Source: Caldora sp965222765 (GTDB lineage: Bacteria > Cyanobacteriota > Cyanobacteriia > Cyanobacteriales > Coleofasciculaceae). Taken from it: a DNA stretch of 64,000 nt. The position numbers and the translations under genes are program-made. Positions 1 through 9,021 of the stretch are shown piece by piece (positions within the stretch are counted from its first letter, which is position 1; every line of letters begins with the position of its first letter). The DNA lies in assembly GCA_965222765.1 (NCBI GenBank), contig CBDCVG010000043.1, positions 62,001 to 126,000 on the forward strand, written 5' to 3'. The notes beneath the pieces are model-generated. The model was not told the DNA's origin, did no database searches, and worked only from the letters and a program-made list of their open reading frames with translations.

Positions 1-2748
1 GGGGGACGCTTAGTTGGTATCCTGGCAGTTTTGTCGGAGGCAGGCAAGGGAATTGCTGCTGTTTTACTGGCTCGTTACTTCTTTCCGACAGAACTATCAT
101 GGGAGCTGATTGCTCTAATTATGCTGGTAATGGGTAGATACTGGATGGGTAAAGGAGCAGGGACGACTAATGTAGTCTGGGGCTTTGTGGTACATGACCC
201 GATCGCGGCTTTCTTGATATTCTTAATTGGGGGAATTAGTTTTACCATATTCCGCGATCGCACTAGTGGACGGCTGGGGGTACTCATCCTGATGCCTATG
301 ATGTTAGCACTGGTATACCCTCAAGACTTATCAAGAGTAGTATTCGCAGCTGTCCTTGGTTTATTACTCGGTTGGATTTATCAAAAAATCCCCGATGATT
401 TAGAACTTCCCACTAAACAAGGTAAGGCAGAATCTCAAAGAGTGTTTCGTTTTTTTCGAGGCGATCGCGCCATAGTTTCTCTTAATAGTAAGCTAGATGC
501 CCAGAAGGTGGGGCAAAAAGCTGCAACCCTATCTCAATTAAAGGATTGGGGTTATCCTGTACCTCCTGGTTGGGTTCTACCACCGGGAGATGATGCCACA
601 CCCCTGATTAAACACCTCCCAGTTTCCGAATCTCAACCTCTGGTAGTACGCTCTTCAGCAGTAGGGGAAGATTCAGAATTTGCCTCTGCAGCAGGAGTAT
701 ATCAAAGTGTTTTGCATGTCACCAATCCCCTAGCTTTGCAGGAAGCGATTACCCTAGTCCTAGCATCTTACAGGAAACCAGTTGCAGCTCAATATCGACG
801 CGATCGCTCTTTGCCAGATATCTCCATGGCAGTGCTGATTCAGCAACAAATTCCGGGGGTTTTTTCTGGGGTTGCTTTTAGCCGAGATCCGATTGCTCAA
901 CAGGGAGAGGCAGTATTAATCGAGGGATTACCGGGGGATGCGACTAGAGTAGTATCAGGACAAGTGACACCAGAGCAGTATCGAGTGTATCTCCAGGAAT
1001 CACAAAGGGCAACAGAAGGAGAAAATCAACCCGTTATCACCTCACAAATCGAAGGTACTGGTGATGTACCTCCAACCCTAGTAAAGCAAGTAGCGATCCT
1101 AGCCAGGGAACTGGAGAAACGATACGACAGCATTCCCCAGGACATCGAATGGACTTATGATGGTCAACAGTTATGGTTACTACAAGCACGACCGATTACT
1201 ACCCTGCAGCCTCTTTGGACTCGTAAAATTGCTGCTGAGGTGATTCCTGGTTTAATTAGACCCCTTACTTGGTCGATTAATCGTCCCCTCACTTGCGGTG
1301 TTTGGGGGGAAATCTTTACTCTAGTATTAGGTAAGCGAGCAGCTGGTTTAGATTTTAATCAGACAGCAACCCTTCACTATTCCCATGCCTACTTCAATGC
1401 CACTCTGTTAGGGCAAATTTTTCGCCGCATGGGTTTGCCAGCAGAAAGTTTGGAATTTCTCACCAGAGGAGCTAAGTTCTCCAAACCGCCTACTAGTTCC
1501 ACTCTGCGGAATCTGCCGGGATTACTGCGCTTACTGGGTAAGGAATGGAATTTAGAACAAGAATTTGAATTAGATTACCAACAACAATTTGCCCCCACCC
1601 TGAGTCAGCTGCATAGTCAAGAGTTGTCTCAATTGTCCCCTTCAGCCTTACTAGAAAGAATAGACGGGATTTTAGAGGTTTTGCAACAAGCTACTTACTA
1701 CAGCATCCTTGCTCCCCTAAGTAGCTCCCTGCGACAAGCATTGCTGCAAGTTAAAGATACAGAACTAGATAACAGCCAAACACCAGAAGTTGCCAGTTTG
1801 CGATCGCTTTCTCAAATAGCAGCAGATGCTCGTCATTTATTATCCCAGGAGCAAGTAATTAGTGATAGTGGTGCTTCCCTGTTTACTACCCTAGCAGAAA
1901 GCCCAGACGGTCAAAGTATTGTGGAGCAGTTTGAGCAATTTTTAGAGAGTTATGGCTACCTGAGTGAAGTAGCAACCGATATTGCCATTCCCACCTGGAA
2001 AGAAGACCCCAGAGCCGTGCGGCGACTATTTACTCAATTTCTCTCTAATCCTCCTCCAAAGTCTGTACCACCGACACAACAGGGTTTACGAGCCCAGCTA
2101 GTACAGGTACGCTTAAATCTGAAAGGTAGAGTTACCCAAGTTTACTCTGAGTTGTTGGCTCATCTTCGCTGGAGCTTTGTGGCACTGGAAACTACTTGGT
2201 TACAAGGGGGTCTACTATCAGAACCAGGGGATATTTTTTTCTTGGAGTTTGCCCAAATCCGTTCTTTAGTTGCCAATGCTGATTTGGAATTAAAACAGCA
2301 GCTTCCCCAATTATTACAACAGCAGCGCAGTGAACTGGAAAGGAACCGTCAATTGGCGAGTATACCTTTCTTAGTCTATGGGAATAATCCTCCTGCTCCG
2401 GTTGCCTCTATTTCTCCATCCCTTCAACGACAGCTGCAAGGCATTGGTGCTAGTGCTGGACAAGCAGAGGGTTTGGTGAAGGTAGTGACAGACTTCCAAT
2501 CCTGTGATGATTTTGACAGTCAAACTATTCTCGTTGTACCTTACACTGACTCTGGTTGGGCTCCTCTACTCGCCCGAGCTGGTGGTTTAATTGCAGAAGT
2601 GGGAGGGCGTCTTTCCCATGGTGCCATTGTAGCTCGTGAGTATGGCATCCCAGCGGTTATGGATATCCCTAATGCTATCCAAGTATTACATGATGGTCAA
2701 AAGGTACGTATTGATGGTCAGTTGGGTATTGTTGAAATACTGGATTGA
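1..2748 (+). CDS. PlsY-like / PEP-synthase fusion protein (5' partial)
   Basis: The reading frame is open to base 1, so the gene starts before the window; the TTG at 31 is not a convincing start. The first ~130 residues are hydrophobic and follow the PlsY (glycerol-3-phosphate acyltransferase) pattern: KG near the beginning, then MGRYWMGKGAGTT in place of the usual GH...GGKGxAT. The remainder is a PEP-synthase/pyruvate phosphate dikinase module: an ATP-grasp PEP/pyruvate-binding domain with VRSSAVGEDSEFASAAGVYQ, and a C-terminal swivelling domain with GGRLSHGAIVAREYGIPAV. The phosphocarrier His of that motif is at 2617-2619. Related fusions are known in cyanobacteria. The altered PlsY motif makes acyltransferase activity doubtful, and the substrate of the dikinase part is unknown. 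Confidence 0.85.
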   Translation, partial: GGRLVGILAVLSEAGKGIAAVLLARYFFPTELSWELIALIMLVMGRYWMGKGAGTTNVVWGFVVHDPIAAFLIFLIGGISFTIFRDRTSGRLGVLILMPMMLALVYPQDLSRVVFAAVLGLLLGWIYQKIPDDLELPTKQGKAESQRVFRFFRGDRAIVSLNSKLDAQKVGQKAATLSQLKDWGYPVPPGWVLPPGDDATPLIKHLPVSESQPLVVRSSAVGEDSEFASAAGVYQSVLHVTNPLALQEAITLVLASYRKPVAAQYRRDRSLPDISMAVLIQQQIPGVFSGVAFSRDPIAQQGEAVLIEGLPGDATRVVSGQVTPEQYRVYLQESQRATEGENQPVITSQIEGTGDVPPTLVKQVAILARELEKRYDSIPQDIEWTYDGQQLWLLQARPITTLQPLWTRKIAAEVIPGLIRPLTWSINRPLTCGVWGEIFTLVLGKRAAGLDFNQTATLHYSHAYFNATLLGQIFRRMGLPAESLEFLTRGAKFSKPPTSSTLRNLPGLLRLLGKEWNLEQEFELDYQQQFAPTLSQLHSQELSQLSPSALLERIDGILEVLQQATYYSILAPLSSSLRQALLQVKDTELDNSQTPEVASLRSLSQIAADARHLLSQEQVISDSGASLFTTLAESPDGQSIVEQFEQFLESYGYLSEVATDIAIPTWKEDPRAVRRLFTQFLSNPPPKSVPPTQQGLRAQLVQVRLNLKGRVTQVYSELLAHLRWSFVALETTWLQGGLLSEPGDIFFLEFAQIRSLVANADLELKQQLPQLLQQQRSELERNRQLASIPFLVYGNNPPAPVASISPSLQRQLQGIGASAGQAEGLVKVVTDFQSCDDFDSQTILVVPYTDSGWAPLLARAGGLIAEVGGRLSHGAIVAREYGIPAVMDIPNAIQVLHDGQKVRIDGQLGIVEILD

Positions 2749-2855
2749 CAAAAAATTGTTCAACGGTTAAGTCCCTTGAAAAGCGTCCCGATTGATTTTT
2801 TTAATTTGTCAACTCAGGAGAACCATGAGACCTTCTACTCTATTTTAACTAGGAC

Positions 2856-4193
2856 TTAATTTTTAATACCCTTAAACTGTTCTTGTGCTGCCTTAAAGGC
2901 TTCTTTCATAACCAACTGAATCTTGTCAGGATCCGGTTTTTTACCCCCCATTAAATCTCCAAAGTAAACACAGGCTCCTTCACCTAGTGCCCAGGTATAG
3001 GCAGCTGCCCAGGAAGCAGCAATCACACTACCGAAGACGGGTAGGAATTTGATTAACTCCCGCCCAACTGCCTGTGCGAGGAAACCACCAGCAATTGCAC
3101 TGACAACTCCTCCAGCTTGAGATGAGGTCAACGTTTGCCCATACAATTGTCCCAAAAGACCTACCATCGAGACTTGCAAAGTCGTGAGTACAGGCATAGT
3201 AGCAAATGGTAAGGGTACAGCTGCTAAGGTAGCCGCCATAATAGCAAATGCCAACATGTAACGCCTTCCAACATCCCGGTAGAGGTTACCCAATTGCTTA
3301 CTAGCATCCTCATCTAATAGCTGATAAATGGCACGAGCTTCAACTTCCGGGAGGAGCTCTGCTAGAGTATCCCTCAGGGCTTCTAAGCCATAAAATACTG
3401 GATTATAGTTATCTTCCTCTAAGGTGAAGTCGATTAATACAGTGCGATCGCACAATTCTGCAAAAGCTTGCTTAATCCCTTCAAAGACTCGGTTAACTTC
3501 TTCATAGTCAGGTGGATAGGCAGGATGATCCCCAATATTGGGAGGATAAACCTCATGCAAGCAAGTAACTGCCAACAGACAGGGAATATCTGGATACTGC
3601 TGACGCAGCTGTTGCGCTATTTGTCGTAGCGTGTCAGTAGCAAAATCATTGATTTTGACAGTTAAAATCAGGACTCTGGCACAACTAGTAGACTCTTGCA
3701 AATCCCCAACTAGTTCCTGAATAATGACCTGAGTATCCTGGTTGACATCTCCGAGTCCCACCGTATCAGTAAAAATAAGCAAGGGTAGGTCATCCGAAGG
3801 ATAGGCATAGCGCTCAGTATGTTGGGTGTGGGGACGAAATCCCTGGCCAATAATTTCAGCAGAAACTCCCGTCAATCCCCGCACAATCGAACTTTTTCCA
3901 GCTTGGGGTTTTCCAATCAGAAGAGCTTCTGTAGTTGGCAGTTCTGCTCTAACCGTCTCCAAAATTTCTGCAACCTGAGCCTCGTTGACGCTAAATAATT
4001 CAACAGCTGTTTGTGCTACTTGCTCTATGGGTAGAAGTTTCATCAAACTGCTTGTTGTACTATGCCAAACCCCAGTAATGCGGTTTGTCCAAGAATCCTT
4101 TTGTGGTTCATTTGTACTATTTTTAGTAGATTCATCCAACTCCTGAGAATCAGTTGCAGGGGAGTGAGCATTATGTTCCTCAGTCATAGGCAA
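2856..4193 (-). CDS. Membrane-associated GTPase, DUF697 type
   Basis: A 445-residue protein with an acidic, hydrophilic N-terminus (1-45), then a GTPase core: P-loop GKPQAGKS at residues 94-101 and G3 motif DTVGLGD at 143-149. The expected G4 NKxD motif is not clear; the nearest candidate is TCLHEVYP. The last ~140 residues contain hydrophobic segments separated by glycine-rich turns, as in DUF697, which is thought to associate with membranes. The Era/dynamin-like superfamily is clear, but the cellular role of this branch is not known. It converges with the upstream fusion gene. An ATG two codons downstream (MTEEHN) is an equally possible start. Confidence 0.85.
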   Translation of the reverse strand: MPMTEEHNAHSPATDSQELDESTKNSTNEPQKDSWTNRITGVWHSTTSSLMKLLPIEQVAQTAVELFSVNEAQVAEILETVRAELPTTEALLIGKPQAGKSSIVRGLTGVSAEIIGQGFRPHTQHTERYAYPSDDLPLLIFTDTVGLGDVNQDTQVIIQELVGDLQESTSCARVLILTVKINDFATDTLRQIAQQLRQQYPDIPCLLAVTCLHEVYPPNIGDHPAYPPDYEEVNRVFEGIKQAFAELCDRTVLIDFTLEEDNYNPVFYGLEALRDTLAELLPEVEARAIYQLLDEDASKQLGNLYRDVGRRYMLAFAIMAATLAAVPLPFATMPVLTTLQVSMVGLLGQLYGQTLTSSQAGGVVSAIAGGFLAQAVGRELIKFLPVFGSVIAASWAAAYTWALGEGACVYFGDLMGGKKPDPDKIQLVMKEAFKAAQEQFKGIKN

Positions 4194-4272
4194 AAGTGGC
4201 AGATAGCTTCTAACTCAATCCTATCTATACGAGGCTGGTTTTGCAGGAGAGAAACAACATATAGATTTAAAG

Positions 4273-4307
4273 GTGCGTTACGCTACGCCTACGCTAACAC
4301 ACCCTAC
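4273..4307. repeat. Interspersed palindromic repeat (GTGCGTTACGC...CACCCTAC)
   Basis: This ~35-bp imperfect palindrome, with GTGCGTTACGC at one side and GCTAACACACCCTAC at the other, recurs in opposite orientation at 25214-25242. It sits just outside the right end of the tnpB element. Similar short repeats are common between genes in cyanobacteria. Confidence 0.6.
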
Positions 4308-4333
4308 AAATCGAGGCTTTGCGTAAGTCCTGA

Positions 4334-4400
4334 GATTGACATCCTCCCTCCGCTAACCTCTAACGAGGTATAGCAGGGGATTCCCAAGAGTTCTTGGTTC
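4334..4400 (-). ncRNA. Candidate omega-RNA 3' scaffold of the tnpB element
   Basis: TnpB proteins use an RNA transcribed from the 3' part of their own gene and the right end of the element, with the guide just beyond the end. Here the minus-strand sequence after and overlapping the tnpB stop folds into a hairpin (CCCCTGCTATACCTC pairing with GAGGTTAGCGGAGGG) and ends in GATGTCAA. The predicted guide is then the flanking sequence below 4334. The exact 5' limit cannot be seen. Confidence 0.5.
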
Positions 4401-5652
4401 GCAGTTCATCGAGCCGACTTAGAACCAGAGCGTCTCCGTTCTTGAGCCAGAGGTCAGTTTCTCCCTGCGCTTTCGAGCTTTTGGCTCCGGATTCTGTATG
4501 CCCTACAGTACCGTTTAAATATTCAGCTAATAACAATAATCCTTTTTTCAAGATGTTTTTGGCTGCGTTATGGTCGCGGTCTAATACCGTTTTACAATTA
4601 CTGCATTTATGTGTTCTGGTGCTAAGTGTTTTCTTCACCTTCGCCTTACAACATGAGCAATCAACAGTTGTATTGTGAGGCACTACAGCAATAACTATCA
4701 CACCATACACTTTGGCAAAGTATTGAAGCCATTTGGTGAATCGATACCAAGATGCATCGCTGATGGATTTAGCTAGCTGGTGATTTTTTACCATGTTTTT
4801 TATCTTCAAGTCCTCGTAGACAATTAAATCTTTCGACTTAACTAGCGCCAAAGCATCTTTACGAGCTTTGTCTTCACGCTGTCTACTTACCTTCAGATGT
4901 TGCTTCGCTAAAGCCTTGCGTGCCTTGTGGTATCTGTTAGACTGTTTCTTCTTTTCAACATGTTTCTTGGAAACTCGACGTTGAAGCATCTTTAATCTTC
5001 GTTCGGATTTCCTCAAATATCGAGGGTTGTCAACAGTATTTCCATCGGAATCGGTATAGAACTCTTTTAGTCCTAAATCAATTCCCGTCATTTTCCCTTG
5101 AAATTCATGCTTCTCTCGTCTATCCCAATCCACTAAGAACTGAGCATAGTAGCCGTCAGCACGTCTTATGACTCGAACTCTTCGGATTTGTTTTTCCCTG
5201 GTCCAAACTAAATCCCTAGAACTCCACAAATCCATCATTCCGACTTGAAAACCATCAGTGAAAGTTATAGTCCTTCTCTCAGCAGACAATTTCCACCCTG
5301 AATTTTTGTACTCGAGGGAACGACTGAATTTTTTGTAGCGAGGATAGCCTTTTTTACCGGGTTTTCCTAATCTACAGTTTTCATAAAAACGCTGAATGGC
5401 AGACCATGCCCTATCAGCGTGAGCCTGCCTTGCTTGGGAGTTGAGTTTTTTCGCCCAAGGGGCAAGTTTGTCCTTAGCTAGTAGGGCGCAAAGCTTTTGG
5501 AGGTCGTTACGAGTGACCCGTCTGTTATCTTCCCAATAGCGCAAACAGGTGTTGCGGATGAACTGCCCTGTTCGGATTGCTTCATCCAACTTGCTGTACT
5601 GAACTTTGGTTCCTTTGAGCTTGGCTTCAATGACTAGCATGAGACCAAGCAT
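4360..5652 (-). CDS. tnpB: TnpB, RNA-guided endonuclease of IS605 family
   Basis: A full-length (430 aa) TnpB. The N-terminal helical/WED-like region is followed by a split RuvC domain with all three acidic residues visible: D192 in GIDLGL, E280 in VYEDLKI and D360 in LDRDHNAAKN. A zinc ribbon lies between the second and third motifs (C332/C335 and C350/C353). Homologues make guide-RNA-directed DNA cuts at the donor or empty site, which helps keep the element. The likely start is either the first Met or Met5 (MLVIEAKLKG). There is no tnpA beside it. All catalytic and Zn positions are present, so the protein is predicted to be active. Confidence 0.93.
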   Translation of the reverse strand: MLGLMLVIEAKLKGTKVQYSKLDEAIRTGQFIRNTCLRYWEDNRRVTRNDLQKLCALLAKDKLAPWAKKLNSQARQAHADRAWSAIQRFYENCRLGKPGKKGYPRYKKFSRSLEYKNSGWKLSAERRTITFTDGFQVGMMDLWSSRDLVWTREKQIRRVRVIRRADGYYAQFLVDWDRREKHEFQGKMTGIDLGLKEFYTDSDGNTVDNPRYLRKSERRLKMLQRRVSKKHVEKKKQSNRYHKARKALAKQHLKVSRQREDKARKDALALVKSKDLIVYEDLKIKNMVKNHQLAKSISDASWYRFTKWLQYFAKVYGVIVIAVVPHNTTVDCSCCKAKVKKTLSTRTHKCSNCKTVLDRDHNAAKNILKKGLLLLAEYLNGTVGHTESGAKSSKAQGETDLWLKNGDALVLSRLDELRTKNSWESPAIPR

Positions 5653-5868
5653 AACATATTTTACCGACTACGAATACAGGTATAATTATTTGGATTCGCT
5701 ACCGCTCAATTGTTAGCTGGTCGGCATTCATCTCACCGCTAAACCATTGGCGGTACTCGGCTACGCCTCGATAAATCCGCCTCGGTTATAGCGGGAGCCT
5801 TCTGCCGACATTAAGGTAAAATTTTATAGGTTATGCTTTTATTCAGCAGCCCCTAATTATTGCAATCT

Positions 5869-6363
5869 ATGGAATTAGACAACTACTGGCTCGGTTTAGA
5901 TCCTGGACTTGCTCGCATTGGTTGGAGCATTGTCGCTGAAGACAAAGACAATCAACCTCATCTGGTTGATTGTGGCACAATTGAGACAAGTAAAAACTTA
6001 ACTACTCCTCAAAGGCTTGTAGAAATAGAACAAGATTTGATGGAATTACTCAAGGAATTCTCCCCAGATAATATAGCATTAGAAATGCCTTTTTTTAGTA
6101 GACAAATAAAGGCAGCTGGAGGAGTTTTACAGGCAGTAGGAATTATTAATTTGGTTTGTTATCGAGAAGCAGGGCTGCTCCCTATATCCCTCCATCAAGC
6201 AAGTTGGAAGGCACACCTTGGTAACGGCAGAGCAACCAAAAATGAAATAGCTGAAATTATCCAGTCCCTTTTTGATTTGAAACAACTTCCCATTGATGAT
6301 ACCGTTGACGCAGTCGGTATAGCTTACGCAGGAATGTGCGGTTTAACCAACAATATCAGCTGA
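5869..6363 (+). CDS. ruvC: Crossover junction endodeoxyribonuclease RuvC
   Basis: RuvC resolves Holliday junctions as a dimer on RuvAB-bound DNA. The motifs are LGLDPGLARIGW (first acidic residue), ALEMPFFSRQIKAAG (second), and the C-terminal DDTVDAVGIAYA pair (last acidic residues). At 164 residues the length is normal for the family. The ATG at 5869 (MELDNYWLGLDPG) is preferred over the upstream TTG at 5860. The gene lies immediately after the left end of the tnpB element and a partial copy of the GGGCTTGCTGAATAAG repeat end (about 5840-5853). The insertion has therefore replaced or separated whatever lay upstream, possibly including the promoter. Confidence 0.88.
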   Translation: MELDNYWLGLDPGLARIGWSIVAEDKDNQPHLVDCGTIETSKNLTTPQRLVEIEQDLMELLKEFSPDNIALEMPFFSRQIKAAGGVLQAVGIINLVCYREAGLLPISLHQASWKAHLGNGRATKNEIAEIIQSLFDLKQLPIDDTVDAVGIAYAGMCGLTNNIS

Positions 6364-6405
6364 AGTAGGCAATTGGGCTAAGCACAGCGCTAAAGACAAT
6401 AATTC

Positions 6406-6550
6406 GGGCTTGCTGAATAAGTGCAAAGAAATTGAGCCCATTTGATTCAATTTCCTTGCACTTTCGTTGAGATTAACTCAAAATTTGTTACTTGTTACTC
6501 GTTACTTTGTACTTCCTTAAATGCTTCCATTTGACTTTTTCAGCAAACCC
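6406..6550. mobile_element. MITE of the GGGCTTGCTGAATAAG family, short copy
   Basis: The ends are GGGCTTGCTGAATAAGT at 6406 and its inverse TTTTTCAGCAAACCC ending at 6550. The inside includes the stem TGCAAAGAAATTGA/TCAATTTCCTTGCA shared with other copies. The flanking hexamers (TAATTC and TACATA) do not match, unlike other copies. The right end supplies the G of the pdhC stop codon. Confidence 0.6.
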
Positions 6551-7827
6551 TACATAGTTAGTGACTGCGGATTAGTTTCAATCAACTTTGCCAAGTCTTG
6601 CAAGAAGGCTGCTGCATGAGCACCGTAAATAATCCGATGATCACAGGTAATATTTACTTGCATCTGACGCTGCACCCCCATCCAACCGTTAGCAGTGGCA
6701 ACCACTTGTGGACGGGATGCCCCAATCGCTAAAATTGAACCCTGTCCTGGTGGTAAGATGGCATCAAAACGGTCAACGCCAAACATCCCTAAATTCGATA
6801 GGGTGAAGGTGCCAGAGTTATATTCATCTGGTTGCAATTGCTTATTTCTGGAACGTTCTACTAAATTTTTCCAGCCGCGAGACAGAGAATAGATATCCAC
6901 TTGATCCGCATTTTTTAATACTGGCGTAATCAAGCCACCATCATCCATTGCCACAGCTACAGCAATATTAATGGCACTTTGATATTGAATGCCTCCTTCT
7001 GTATAACTGGCATTAACCAGAGGATGTTTTTGCAACGTTACTGCTACTGCTTTAGCAAGCAGTGCTGTCATTGTCACTCCCTTAGACTTAATTTGTTTAT
7101 AGACTTTATCCAACTCATCAGTGGTAATGGTATACCCAACCCGGTAAGTAGGCATTTGTAGGCTAGCAACCATATTCCGTACTACCGCATTTTGCAGCGT
7201 ATTCAAAGCTACAACTTCACCAGTAGCTATCCCTGGGGTAGGCACTACTGCTGCTGGGGAAGGAGCTGAGGGGACAGTAGTCGTTGGGGTTACTGGAGCA
7301 GGAGCAGGAGTGCTAATTTTGCCTGTAGCTTTTTCTACATCTTCAGCAACAATACGTCCGTGGGGACCGGTACCTTTTAATGTATTAAGGTCTACCTTTA
7401 GTTCCTTAGCTAACTTACGAGCGCGAGGAGAGGCGATCATCCTGCCATTGCGGCGGCTGGGACTGTCTTGAACTACAGTTGTAGTTGCTGGTACAGGCTC
7501 AGGTGCTGCTGTTGCTTGCTCCTTAGTTGCCACAGCCGATGGTTGACTCATTTGAGCCGCTTTTTGTTGAGCTACCTCAATGTCTGCTTCCGTTTCTGCA
7601 ATTAGTGCAATTGGAGCACCTACAGGAGCAGATTCACCAGCCGGTACTGTGATTACTGCCAGATAGCCCTCATAAAAGGACTCAACATCCATATCCGCCT
7701 TGTCAGACTCAACCACTACCACGGTTTCACCTTTTTCGATTTTATCCCCCGGTGATTTTTCCCAGGCAACTATTTTGCCTTCGGTCATGGTAGAACTGAG
7801 GGCTGGCATGAAAACGTCGTGGATCAT
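6550..7827 (-). CDS. pdhC: Dihydrolipoamide acetyltransferase, pyruvate dehydrogenase E2
   Basis: The E2 core enzyme of pyruvate dehydrogenase transfers acetyl groups from lipoyl-Lys to CoA. In order, the protein has an N-terminal lipoyl domain with the lipoylation site ESDKADMD (K43), an Ala/Pro-rich linker, an E3/E1-binding domain (ASPRARKLAKELKVDL...GPHGRIVAEDV), a second Ala/Pro/Thr linker, and the acyltransferase domain ending in DHRIIYGAHAAAFL with the catalytic His. At 425 aa it has the usual length for a one-lipoyl E2. The stop TAG abuts the inverted repeat of the neighbouring MITE, so the native 3' flank was replaced there. Confidence 0.95.
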   Translation of the reverse strand: MIHDVFMPALSSTMTEGKIVAWEKSPGDKIEKGETVVVVESDKADMDVESFYEGYLAVITVPAGESAPVGAPIALIAETEADIEVAQQKAAQMSQPSAVATKEQATAAPEPVPATTTVVQDSPSRRNGRMIASPRARKLAKELKVDLNTLKGTGPHGRIVAEDVEKATGKISTPAPAPVTPTTTVPSAPSPAAVVPTPGIATGEVVALNTLQNAVVRNMVASLQMPTYRVGYTITTDELDKVYKQIKSKGVTMTALLAKAVAVTLQKHPLVNASYTEGGIQYQSAINIAVAVAMDDGGLITPVLKNADQVDIYSLSRGWKNLVERSRNKQLQPDEYNSGTFTLSNLGMFGVDRFDAILPPGQGSILAIGASRPQVVATANGWMGVQRQMQVNITCDHRIIYGAHAAAFLQDLAKLIETNPQSLTM

Positions 7828-8061
7828 GGTTTAATTTTCCGAATTAACTTCAATGTGAGCTAGCAAGAACCTTTGCCAGATCGCATTGTAGCTTGAGGGG
7901 GTGAGCGAAAAAAGGTGTGGCAGAGCTTTTTTGAGTGTTGAAGAATAGAATGTGATATAGCAATTCTCGTATCCATGAGGTATATCTCCTATTCCCTATT
8001 CCCCATTCCCCATTCCCAAAAACCAATAACTAATGTACCTCACAAGTATGAGAAACGCTAT

Positions 8062-9021
8062 ATGAGAAAGGTATTTTGGCTAAGTTTGCTGGTTATTAGT
8101 TTGTTATTTGCTCTGTTATTAGGTTTCTGGAACGAAGTAGGACATACCAAATTTGCAATTGCCAAAACGCTGCCAGAAGCCCAAATTAACTATCAGTCCC
8201 ATCAACTAGATTCAAGTGTAGTCCACAGTCTCTTGATTCCTGTTTCCAGTGGCTTTGTCGTAAAAACTGCTTCGTCTGAACAACTCATTTCTTTGGAACA
8301 CTTTGCCCAACAGCATCAGACATTAGTAGTAATCAACGGTGGTTTTTTTGACCCTAACAACCAAAAAACTACATCTTACATTGTCCAAGAAGGGCAATTA
8401 GTCGCAGATCCCCGGCTCAATGAAGGGCTGATGGATAATCCTAACAATGCGCCTTACTTAGATAAAATTCTCAACCGGACTGAATTTCGCCGCTACAGTT
8501 GTGGGTCAACTTTTCGTTATGATATTGCCCTACACAGCGAAGCCATTCCTGAAGATTGTATCTTAGTTGATGCCCTAGGAGGTGGGCCAGGTTTGCTACC
8601 AGCGCTAACTTTATTTCAAGAAGGCTTTTTGGATTTTGAAGACGGGAAAGTTATTCGTGATGCCTTGGGAACTAAACGGCTCAATGCACGGAGCGCGGTG
8701 GGCATTACTTATGAGGGTGATATTTTACTAGTCATGGCGGCTCAAAAACCAGAATTACCCCAAAATAGTGGAGTATCTCTGCCAGAATTGGCTGAATTTA
8801 TGAAAAGTTTTGGAGTAGAAAAAGCGATGAATTTAGATGGGGGAAGTTCTTCTGCTCTTTATTACCAAGGTGAGACTTTTTATGGCAGAGTTACTCGAGA
8901 TGGAGATAGAGTACAACGACCAATTAAATCGGTTCTGGTTGTTACTCCTTATCAACGTTCTATTGCTAGCGATCGCGCAGTTGTGTTTCTAGCTTGTCCA
9001 AATATTCTTTCGGGAAAATAG
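8062..9021 (+). CDS. Secreted phosphodiester glycosidase-family (NAGPA domain) protein
   Basis: The ATG at 8062 gives a clean N-terminal hydrophobic signal/anchor (MRKVFWLSLLVISLLFALLLG). The longer frame from 7975 would add about 29 residues encoded by a CCCCATT-type heptamer repeat and is rejected. The body matches the NAGPA/DUF2233 phosphodiester glycosidase fold: VVINGGFFDP, NARSAVGITYEG and the near-C-terminal NLDGGSSSALYY. Characterised members remove N-acetylglucosamine or similar sugars from phosphodiesters; the substrate here is unknown. The 3' end overlaps the convergent gene on the minus strand by 56 bp. Confidence 0.85.
   Translation: MRKVFWLSLLVISLLFALLLGFWNEVGHTKFAIAKTLPEAQINYQSHQLDSSVVHSLLIPVSSGFVVKTASSEQLISLEHFAQQHQTLVVINGGFFDPNNQKTTSYIVQEGQLVADPRLNEGLMDNPNNAPYLDKILNRTEFRRYSCGSTFRYDIALHSEAIPEDCILVDALGGGPGLLPALTLFQEGFLDFEDGKVIRDALGTKRLNARSAVGITYEGDILLVMAAQKPELPQNSGVSLPELAEFMKSFGVEKAMNLDGGSSSALYYQGETFYGRVTRDGDRVQRPIKSVLVVTPYQRSIASDRAVVFLACPNILSGK

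Larger units (their letters stand above)
4334..5835 (-). mobile_element. IS200/IS605-family element carrying tnpB only
   Basis: The element contains an intact tnpB and no tnpA. Its right end (low coordinates, about 4334-4390) is a hairpin that ends, on the minus strand, in GGGAGGATGTCAA. Its left end holds the paired blocks GTCGGCATTC (5720-5729) and CTGCCGACATTAAGG (5802-5816), followed by an A/T tract. The same left-end architecture occurs in the second IS605 element at 45385-45446, so the two belong to one family and the tnpA there could act in trans. The outer limits are estimates. A half copy of another repeat end (GCGTAAGTCCT, 4321-4331) abuts the right end. Confidence 0.75.

Noticed and set aside
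4062..4373. 103-residue plus-strand frame
   Set aside because: Antisense to the GTPase start and across repeat DNA; no recognisable domain.
7975..8061. Upstream extension of the phosphodiester glycosidase gene
   Set aside because: Encoded by CCCCATT-type heptamer DNA; the signal peptide begins at 8062.
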